Source of the DNA: Parachlamydiales bacterium
GTDB lineage: Bacteria > Chlamydiota > Chlamydiia > Chlamydiales > Rhabdochlamydiaceae
Length of the DNA: 61,591 nt
Reading direction: 5' to 3'
Assembly (NCBI GenBank): GCA_027459675.1
Contig: DAIDHO010000007.1
Span: 1 to 61,591 of the forward strand
Of this stretch, positions 56,550-61,591 are shown in pieces. The notes beneath the pieces are model-generated. The model was not told the DNA's origin. It saw only the letters and a program-made list of their open reading frames with translations, and made no database searches. The position numbers and the translations under genes were made by a program. Position 1 is the stretch's first letter. The number at the start of each line of letters is the position of its first letter.

Positions 56550-56644
56550 CTAGTGCCCTGTTAAGAAAATAATAGTTATAAAACCACGCTAAATTTCTTT
56601 TTTTGCTTGTTATTAGAACTATTATTTTCTTAACAGAGCACTAG
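56550..56644. mobile_element. MITE-like element with 28-bp terminal inverted repeats
   Basis: The arms are 56550-56577 (CTAGTGCCCTGTTAAG then AAAATAATAGTT) and 56617-56644, which match as inverted repeats with one mismatch. A 39-bp AT-rich core separates them. Both ends are flanked by TA, the target duplication of IS630/Tc1-mariner and some IS5-group elements. There is no coding capacity. As RNA it would form a long hairpin in the leader of the secreted-protein gene. Confidence 0.7.
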
Positions 56645-56722
56645 TTCTTTATCTTGTAAATATACCTCCTACAAAGTACAGCTTCAATTCTTGATTAATC
56701 GCTCTTTTTACGCAATTAAATA

Positions 56723-56751
56723 TTGTAAATTTAGCTGGCTAGGTTCATAGA
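56723..56751 (+). promoter_or_regulatory. corA promoter, leaderless type
   Basis: TTGTAA (56723-56728), 17 bp, CATAGA (56746-56751), then nine bases to the ATG at 56761 without a Shine-Dalgarno site. Confidence 0.45.
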
Positions 56752-56760
56752 TCAAAGTAG

Positions 56761-57681
56761 ATGATTCAGTATTATTATAAGACAGTCCGGGACGAAGAGT
56801 TTCAGCTTATGCCTGAAATGCGGGAAGGTTGTTGGATCCATGTCGAAGAGGCCACCAGCGACGAGATCAGCATTCTTGCAGACCATCTCGGCTTGGAGGT
56901 CACCGACTTGCAAGACTGCTTAGATAAATATGAAGTTCCACGTGTAGAGAAAATCCAAGGAACTGTCTTAATTTTTACACGCCATCCGACCGAATATGAG
57001 ACGGGTCTTTACACCTCTACTCTCACCATTATCTTAGCTCCACATTACATTGCCACGATCTCCCCTCACCAGAGTCATCTCGTCCGCAATTTTATTCTCC
57101 AAAAAAATAAACATTCTACTCTGCAAAAGTCTAAACTTCTCGTTTCCCTCCTCTTAAAGATTACACAAGAATTCAATGTTCATATTCGACGCGTCAGAAA
57201 TAACGTTTTAAGACAAGAAAAAGAGATTATTTCTATCGATAGCGAAGATATCACAGCACTGACAAAAAACGAGGAGATCTTGAATCAGTATATGTCTGCA
57301 CTTCTCCCTTTACGAAGCGTGCTAGAAGCCATTACCTCCGGCAAGTACACTAACTTATATGAAAAAGACCACGATCTCTTAGACGACCTTTTAAACGCGG
57401 TCCGTCAATCTGAAGACTTGGGTAATATAAGTTTGAAAAGCATTCGCTCCCTGAGAGATTCCTACCAGATTATTTTCACTAATAATCTTCACAAAACAAT
57501 CAAGCTCTTAACAGCCCTGACTATTTTGTTTAATATCCCCACCATGATCGCAAGCCTCTATGGGATGAATGTCCAACTCCCTTTTGCCTATCACCCCTGG
57601 GCATTTCTCTACATCATAGGCGCTACGCTCGTTTTCGTAATGCTAGCTGTGATTTACTTCCAACGCAAACGGTGGCTATGA
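56761..57681 (+). CDS. CorA-family magnesium transporter
   Basis: The 306-residue protein has a cytosolic N-terminal domain and two C-terminal membrane helices (about 247-267 and 279-300) joined by the diagnostic GMN motif (YGMN, 268-270), with the basic tail QRKRWL. CorA forms a pentameric Mg2+ channel gated by intracellular Mg2+. It stands alone behind its own promoter. Confidence 0.93.
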   Translation: MIQYYYKTVRDEEFQLMPEMREGCWIHVEEATSDEISILADHLGLEVTDLQDCLDKYEVPRVEKIQGTVLIFTRHPTEYETGLYTSTLTIILAPHYIATISPHQSHLVRNFILQKNKHSTLQKSKLLVSLLLKITQEFNVHIRRVRNNVLRQEKEIISIDSEDITALTKNEEILNQYMSALLPLRSVLEAITSGKYTNLYEKDHDLLDDLLNAVRQSEDLGNISLKSIRSLRDSYQIIFTNNLHKTIKLLTALTILFNIPTMIASLYGMNVQLPFAYHPWAFLYIIGATLVFVMLAVIYFQRKRWL

Positions 57682-57699
57682 GAGGCACTCTTTCGAAAC

Positions 57700-57721
57700 C
57701 TGCTTTCCTTGAAAAAAGCAG
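57700..57721 (+). terminator. terminator after corA
   Basis: CTGCTTT and AAAGCAG pair around CCTTGAAA, 18 bases beyond the corA stop. No T-run follows; a fragment of the palindromic element (GCAAGAGGGCTAATCTCTC, 57724-57742) comes next. Confidence 0.4.
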
Positions 57722-57747
57722 AGGCAAGAGGGCTAATCTCTCGCTCT

Positions 57748-59064
57748 CTAAAGCAGAAGTCCTGCTGGTTGCTCTAAGAAGCGCTGGAGGGTTTTAAGAA
57801 AAAGCGAAGCAGCCACACCATCGATCACCCGGTGATCACCTGAGAGGGTTAAGGTCATGAGCTTGCCCGGAATGAGGTGCCCTTCCTGGACAACAGGTTT
57901 GTCAAGGATAGCACTCACAGCTAGTATGGCTGCTTGGGGGGGATTAATTACAGCACTGAACTCCGATACGCCATACATGCCAAGGTTCGAAATAGTGAAC
58001 GACCCACCCACATATTCTTCGCGCCCTAGTTTCCCTTCTTGGGCTTTATGAGCTAGCATTTTAACTTCTTGAGAGATCTCCCCTAGGTTTTTATAATCCG
58101 CATGCCGGATAATGGGTGTAATAAGCCCATCCGGAATTGAAACGGCCACGGAAATATCAATGGTTTTGTAACGGATAATCTTATTCTGCTCTGAATCAAA
58201 CCCGCTGTTAATCTCTGGATGCTCGCGTAGAGCAAGCGCTGTGGCACGCATTACCAAATCGTTGACAGAGACCCGAAGTCCCAGGGTTTTGAGCTGTTCC
58301 CGCATATCTAAAAGTTTTTCACATCGCATCTCCATACTAATATAAAAATGGGGGATAAAGGTTTTAGAGGCTTGAAGCCTCGTAGCAATGGTCTTTCGCA
58401 TGGGGGTGAGTGCTTCTTCTTCAAAGGACCCTGGAGCAATAGGGGGCGCTTCATGCCTACCAAAAGTAACAGGCAAATCGGGTTGACCTAGATCTAAATC
58501 ACGGCTGACAATCCGACGACCCGGTCCACTTCCTTTGACAGTGGTCAAATCTATTCCTTTTTCTTTAGCAAGTTTTTTGGCAAGTGGAGATGCAGGCATA
58601 TGGGCCTCTGTAGCAGCAGTTACCTGTCTAAAATGATAGTTTTGTAGAGGGGGCTCTGGCTTGAAAGCAGGTTGAGCAAAGTTGCTGCCGGAAGAGGCCA
58701 AAGCGGGGGCTCGAGGGGCTTCTTGAGACGCTATCCCTGTAGATTTAGTCAACTTCGGAATCTGTAGTGTAACTTCTTTTTGGGGGGGTGCCCCCTCTGG
58801 TTGGTACCCTTCAATGCTCTCATCTTTTTTATCCGTGAAGATTGCAACTGCTTGATTGACAATAGCCGATTCACCATCCTTGACGAGGATTTTCCGCAGA
58901 TAGCCGCTGTCGAGGGCTGCATGTTCAACAGTTGCTTTATCGGTGGCTACTTCGAAGAGGACTTCTCCTGCTTTCACACAATCCCCCTCTTTTTTATGCC
59001 ATTTTGCAATAGTTCCTTCTTCCATTGTAGGGGAAAGTTTTGGCATGGTGAGTGTAAATGGCAT
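57748..59064 (-). CDS. pdhC: pyruvate dehydrogenase E2 (dihydrolipoamide acetyltransferase)
   Basis: The 438-residue product has one lipoyl domain (1-80, lipoylated Lys43 in TDKATVEH), a peripheral-subunit-binding domain (about 163-197: ASPLAKKLAKEKGIDL) and the catalytic domain ending in SGDHRVIDGVAAS, with the catalytic His/Asp. It transfers acetyl groups to CoA. It is the last gene of pdhABC. The complex also needs E3 (Lpd), not encoded here. Confidence 0.95.
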   Translation of the reverse strand: MPFTLTMPKLSPTMEEGTIAKWHKKEGDCVKAGEVLFEVATDKATVEHAALDSGYLRKILVKDGESAIVNQAVAIFTDKKDESIEGYQPEGAPPQKEVTLQIPKLTKSTGIASQEAPRAPALASSGSNFAQPAFKPEPPLQNYHFRQVTAATEAHMPASPLAKKLAKEKGIDLTTVKGSGPGRRIVSRDLDLGQPDLPVTFGRHEAPPIAPGSFEEEALTPMRKTIATRLQASKTFIPHFYISMEMRCEKLLDMREQLKTLGLRVSVNDLVMRATALALREHPEINSGFDSEQNKIIRYKTIDISVAVSIPDGLITPIIRHADYKNLGEISQEVKMLAHKAQEGKLGREEYVGGSFTISNLGMYGVSEFSAVINPPQAAILAVSAILDKPVVQEGHLIPGKLMTLTLSGDHRVIDGVAASLFLKTLQRFLEQPAGLLL

Positions 59065-59076
59065 ATCAATTCCTAA

Positions 59077-60063
59077 TTAAAGGTTTAATGTCTCCCTAAT
59101 AGCTTGCTTAATCTTGGCGGGGGTTGGCATGGTCTCTATTTCTAAGGCTTTAGAGTAGGGCATCGGCGTTTCGTATTGTGTCACACGCTTAATAGGCGCG
59201 TCAAGAAAATCAAAACAATGTTCTTGAATCTCAAAACCCACTTCGGCACAAATACCTGTAAAAATATGCCCTTCCTCAACGAGGACTGCATGGTGCGTTT
59301 TTCTGACAGAGCTTGCAATGGTTGTGATATCAAGGGGTTTAATAGTGCGCAAATCGATGAGCTCAACACGGATCCCTTCGACCCCTAATTCTTCAACCAC
59401 CTTTTTGCATAAAAGAACCATCCGGCTATGCGCTACAAGCGTTAGATGATCTCCCTCTGCGATAACGTTTGCCTTCCCGATAGGAACTAAGTATTCTTCA
59501 TTGGGAATTTCCATTTTATCGTTATAGGAAAGCTCGTTTTCTAAAAACAAGACAGGATTGTTATTGCGGATGGCAGACTTAAGAAGTCCCTTAGCATCAT
59601 ACGGATTGCTGGGAGCAATCACAATAAGTCCCGGGAGATTTCCATAGATTGCCTCCACACAATGGGAGTGCTGGGAAGAGACTTGGGCAGCTGCTCCATT
59701 AGGGCCTCGAAAAACAATCGGAACAGAGAATCGATTGCCCGACATATAATACATTTTAGCGGCGTTCGAGATAATTTGATCAGCGGCTACAAAGGAAAAG
59801 TTAAAACTCATGAATTCGACAACAGGTCGAAGACCTGTCATCGCTGCACCAATGGCGAGCCCTGCAAAGCCTTCTTCTGCAATCGGAGTATCAATGACCC
59901 GCTCAGGACCCCATTTATCAAGCATGCCTTTGGTGACTTTATAGGCTCCGTTATATTCAGCCACTTCTTCTCCAAGGATAAAGACACGAGCATCTCTTGC
60001 CATTTCCTCATCCAGAGCTTGCCTTAATGCTTCGCGCATTTCTACAATTTGAACTTGAGTCAT
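59077..60063 (-). CDS. pdhB: pyruvate dehydrogenase E1 beta subunit
   Basis: This 328-residue E1-beta has the TPP-binding and subunit-contact motifs REALRQALDEEMARD, GEEVAEYNGAYKVTKGM and DTPIAEEGFAGLAIGAAM. It pairs with the alpha subunit to decarboxylate pyruvate. It overlaps pdhA by four bases and lies 12 bases before pdhC. Confidence 0.96.
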   Translation of the reverse strand: MTQVQIVEMREALRQALDEEMARDARVFILGEEVAEYNGAYKVTKGMLDKWGPERVIDTPIAEEGFAGLAIGAAMTGLRPVVEFMSFNFSFVAADQIISNAAKMYYMSGNRFSVPIVFRGPNGAAAQVSSQHSHCVEAIYGNLPGLIVIAPSNPYDAKGLLKSAIRNNNPVLFLENELSYNDKMEIPNEEYLVPIGKANVIAEGDHLTLVAHSRMVLLCKKVVEELGVEGIRVELIDLRTIKPLDITTIASSVRKTHHAVLVEEGHIFTGICAEVGFEIQEHCFDFLDAPIKRVTQYETPMPYSKALEIETMPTPAKIKQAIRETLNL

Positions 60064-61076
60064 GGCGCAAACACATCCTTTTCTAGGGTAAGGGGATTAG
60101 GCCAGGGACTTTCATCAGCAAATTTGAGAGACTCGAGAATGTTATTTTTTTGTTCTTTATCCCATGCTTCATACTCCTCATCCGAGAGCATTTTCTCATT
60201 CTTCAGTGTATGAAAAAACTTTAAGATCGGATCTGATTCCATGCATTTTGCAAGGAGATCTTTAGAACGGTAAAGAGCGGGATCGGAAATAGAGTGGCCT
60301 CTAAAGCGCTCTGTCACCACTTCTACAAGCACAGGTCTTGAAGTCGCTTGAACTTCTTCAAAAATATGAGAGAAGCCAGCATAACAGTTTAGATAATCCA
60401 TTCCATCCAAGGTATAGGCTTTCATATCGTAGGAGACTGCTTGTTTCTCAGCGATGGGTTGAGCGGCAATGGCTCGACTTACAGCGGTTCCCATCCCCCA
60501 CTTATTGTTCTCGATCACATAGATACAAGGAAGGTTCCACAAAGATGCAATATTAAGGGATTCATGGAAAGAACCTTGAGCGACTGCTCCATCTCCTAAA
60601 AAACAGATCGCCACCCCCTTTTTCTTAAGGTATTTCATTGAAAAAGCAGCTCCTGTCGCAACCGGTACTTGACCCGCTACAATTCCAAATCCCCCTAGTA
60701 AACGATCCGTATAAAAGTGCATGGAACCGCCGCGCCCTTTAGCATTTCCTGTTGAGCGTCCAAATAGTTCTGCCATCAGTTCATGGGGAGTTGCGCCCAA
60801 AAGAAGGGCCAATGCATGACACCGGTATGAAGTAATCCACCACTGCTCTTTGCCCATGACGTCGACAGCACTCGTTTGAATTGCCTCTTGACCCATGTAG
60901 GAGTGGAAAAACCCCCCAATCTTTCCTTGAAGATAGGCCCCTTCTGCTCGGATTTCAAAATTCCGGACAAGCAGCATCTGCTTCAAGCTCTGTAAAAGCT
61001 TCTCTTTTCCAAGCTTTTTGATCACCCCTGAGGGATCCGATTTAAAAAAATGGTATTCAATTTTTTTCTGTTTCAT
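60060..61076 (-). CDS. pdhA: pyruvate dehydrogenase E1 alpha subunit
   Basis: This 338-residue E1-alpha has the thiamine diphosphate motif GDGAVAQGSFHESLNIASLW, ending at YVIENN, and the phosphorylation-loop-like GHSISDPALYRS. The N-terminal MKQKKIEYHFFKSDP is the short form. It begins the pdhABC operon. Confidence 0.96.
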   Translation of the reverse strand: MKQKKIEYHFFKSDPSGVIKKLGKEKLLQSLKQMLLVRNFEIRAEGAYLQGKIGGFFHSYMGQEAIQTSAVDVMGKEQWWITSYRCHALALLLGATPHELMAELFGRSTGNAKGRGGSMHFYTDRLLGGFGIVAGQVPVATGAAFSMKYLKKKGVAICFLGDGAVAQGSFHESLNIASLWNLPCIYVIENNKWGMGTAVSRAIAAQPIAEKQAVSYDMKAYTLDGMDYLNCYAGFSHIFEEVQATSRPVLVEVVTERFRGHSISDPALYRSKDLLAKCMESDPILKFFHTLKNEKMLSDEEYEAWDKEQKNNILESLKFADESPWPNPLTLEKDVFAP

Positions 61077-61118
61077 CTTACAATCAAAAAATAATCCATT
61101 GGATAAAATATTTCACCA

Positions 61119-61280
61119 TCAAAAGATGGAAGGCATCGGACTTGTTCGCATAGGGCCAGGCAGGGCATTGGGATTATTGGTAACAGGAACTGTTGAAATC
61201 TCCCCCTCTGCAGGAGCGACTCGGTAGCAGCTAGAGAGCGCTAAGCAACTGACTAAAAAGATCATAAATTTAATATGCAT
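61119..61280 (-). CDS. small 53-residue lipoprotein
   Basis: The frame starts MHIKFMIFLVSC and has a lipobox LSSC (Cys18), then a Pro/Asn-rich tail ending TSPMPSIF. A consensus promoter ends seven bases before the ATG and supports a real gene. Lgt, encoded at 39.5-40.4 kb, would modify it. Its stop is 43 bases upstream of the pdhA start on the same strand. Function unknown. Confidence 0.7.
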   Translation of the reverse strand: MHIKFMIFLVSCLALSSCYRVAPAEGEISTVPVTNNPNALPGPMRTSPMPSIF

Positions 61281-61287
61281 GAAAATA

Positions 61288-61316
61288 AGTATAGGGAGTT
61301 TTCTTCATTCTTTCAA
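61288..61316 (-). promoter_or_regulatory. promoter of the small lipoprotein, leaderless
   Basis: On the minus strand TTGAAA (61311-61316), exactly 17 bp, TATACT (61288-61293), then seven bases to the ATG. The transcript should start at or beside the A of the start codon. Confidence 0.6.
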
Positions 61317-61360
61317 TAGACATAAGATAATTTCACAGGGCCGTTTCACAATTTTTTTAG

Positions 61361-61392
61361 TTGACATTCATGCTACCAGATAGCAGATGCTA
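61361..61392 (+). promoter_or_regulatory. toxin-antitoxin-like promoter/operator
   Basis: A consensus -35 TTGACA (61361-61366) is followed by half-sites TGCTA, TAGCA and TGCTA (61371-61375, 61381-61385, 61388-61392), which form two overlapping inverted repeats. Operators of autoregulated antitoxins of the ribbon-helix-helix type have this appearance. A clear -10 box is not visible. Confidence 0.45.
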
Positions 61393-61426
61393 ACCTCCCT
61401 ACTAGGAGGCTGTTCTAGGAGGCTGT

Positions 61427-61516
61427 ATGAATATTTTTAACAACGACAGTATTCATGAAGACGAGCTTTTCGAAGAAGTCATAGAGGTCTTTAAGAAGAT
61501 TAAAGACCCAAGGTAA
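61427..61516 (+). CDS. possible 29-residue acidic peptide
   Basis: The frame reads MNIFNNDSIHEDELFEEVIE then VFKKIKDPR. AGGAGG (61417-61422) precedes the ATG by four bases, and AGGAGGCTGT occurs twice in a row there. It may be a small antitoxin-like protein, its truncated remnant, or a leader peptide under the operator upstream. Confidence 0.4.
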   Translation: MNIFNNDSIHEDELFEEVIEVFKKIKDPR

Positions 61517-61570
61517 AAAAGAAAAACCAATCATAACTTGGTTGAAGTTTTTTTATCATTGTCTCCGCCA

Positions 61571-61585
61571 TGCTAACAGGTGCCA
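61571..61585 (+). promoter_or_regulatory. second operator-like sequence at the right edge
   Basis: TGCTAACAGGTGCCA matches the first operator (TGCTACCAGATAGCA) at 11 of 15 positions and is also preceded by CA. It suggests another gene of the same regulatory type just beyond the window. Confidence 0.3.
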
Positions 61586-61591
61586 ACTCTC

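Noticed and set aside
1-61591. CRISPR array, phage genes, rRNA operon or riboswitch
   Set aside because: I looked for regularly spaced repeats, phage or rRNA signatures and known riboswitch cores and saw none; the dispersed repeat is not arrayed.

Overview
The window looks like a chromosomal segment of a Chlamydiae bacterium, most likely an environmental, non-Chlamydiaceae lineage (Simkania-, Waddlia- or Parachlamydia-like; the genus cannot be fixed by eye). The evidence is gene order that I recall from Chlamydia: infA / tRNA-Thr / tuf / tRNA-Trp / secE / nusG / rplKAJL / rpoBC, then tal; fabH-fabD-fabG-acpP; pdhABC; trxB near acpS; ssb-pepA; dcd-ruvB-SpoIID; and two DUF21/CBS proteins next to a NifS-like protein and a PP2C phosphatase. 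DUF1207-like, MOMP-like and other beta-barrel proteins with no close relatives I can name also fit this phylum.

Layout. 1-1.4 kb: the start of an IS3-type transposase cut by the window edge, an aminoglycoside-phosphotransferase-like kinase, and a CAT-anticodon tRNA. 1.5-8 kb: a DUF1207-like envelope protein, a large LOG-like Rossmann protein, and a MYG1 / HIT / HEAT-repeat operon. 8-21 kb: the translation/transcription supercluster. 21-27.3 kb: an ABC-2 exporter, a beta-barrel, then on the minus strand a run of small exported or membrane proteins leading into transaldolase. 27.5-30.5 kb: fatty-acid initiation genes. 30.8-35.5 kb: a minus-strand polyamine importer (potABCD) with a membrane-anchored kinase-like protein at its end. 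35.6-47.6 kb: trxB, a barrel, acpS, a PIN-TRAM protein, lgt, ssb-pepA-L,D-transpeptidase-RluA, a heptosyltransferase and a MOMP-like barrel, followed by the SRP RNA gene. 47.8-55.6 kb: SpoIID, ruvB, dcd, an FtsB-like protein, DUF21/CBS proteins, cysteine desulfurase and PP2C. 55.6-61.6 kb: a repeat-rich spacer with a MITE-like element, a secreted protein, CorA, pdhCBA, a small lipoprotein, and a toxin-antitoxin-like operator region at the right edge.

The coding content is mostly core. The less expected signals are non-coding. A short near-palindromic element recurs at least eight times in spacers and often supplies the stop codon of the adjacent gene. A 95-bp MITE-like inverted repeat has terminal-repeat relics elsewhere in the window. 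A set of first genes lacks Shine-Dalgarno sites and carries good promoters only 6-15 nt before the ATG, which predicts leaderless or nearly leaderless mRNAs.

Functionally the window joins macromolecular synthesis (RNA polymerase, ribosomal stalk, EF-Tu, SecE, NusG), membrane lipid and lipoprotein biogenesis (Fab genes, AcpS, Lgt, heptosyltransferase), septal peptidoglycan handling (SpoIID, L,D-transpeptidase, FtsB-like), host-metabolite uptake (polyamines, Mg2+) and acetyl-CoA supply (PDH). This suits an intracellular bacterium that keeps its own envelope synthesis but imports small metabolites.
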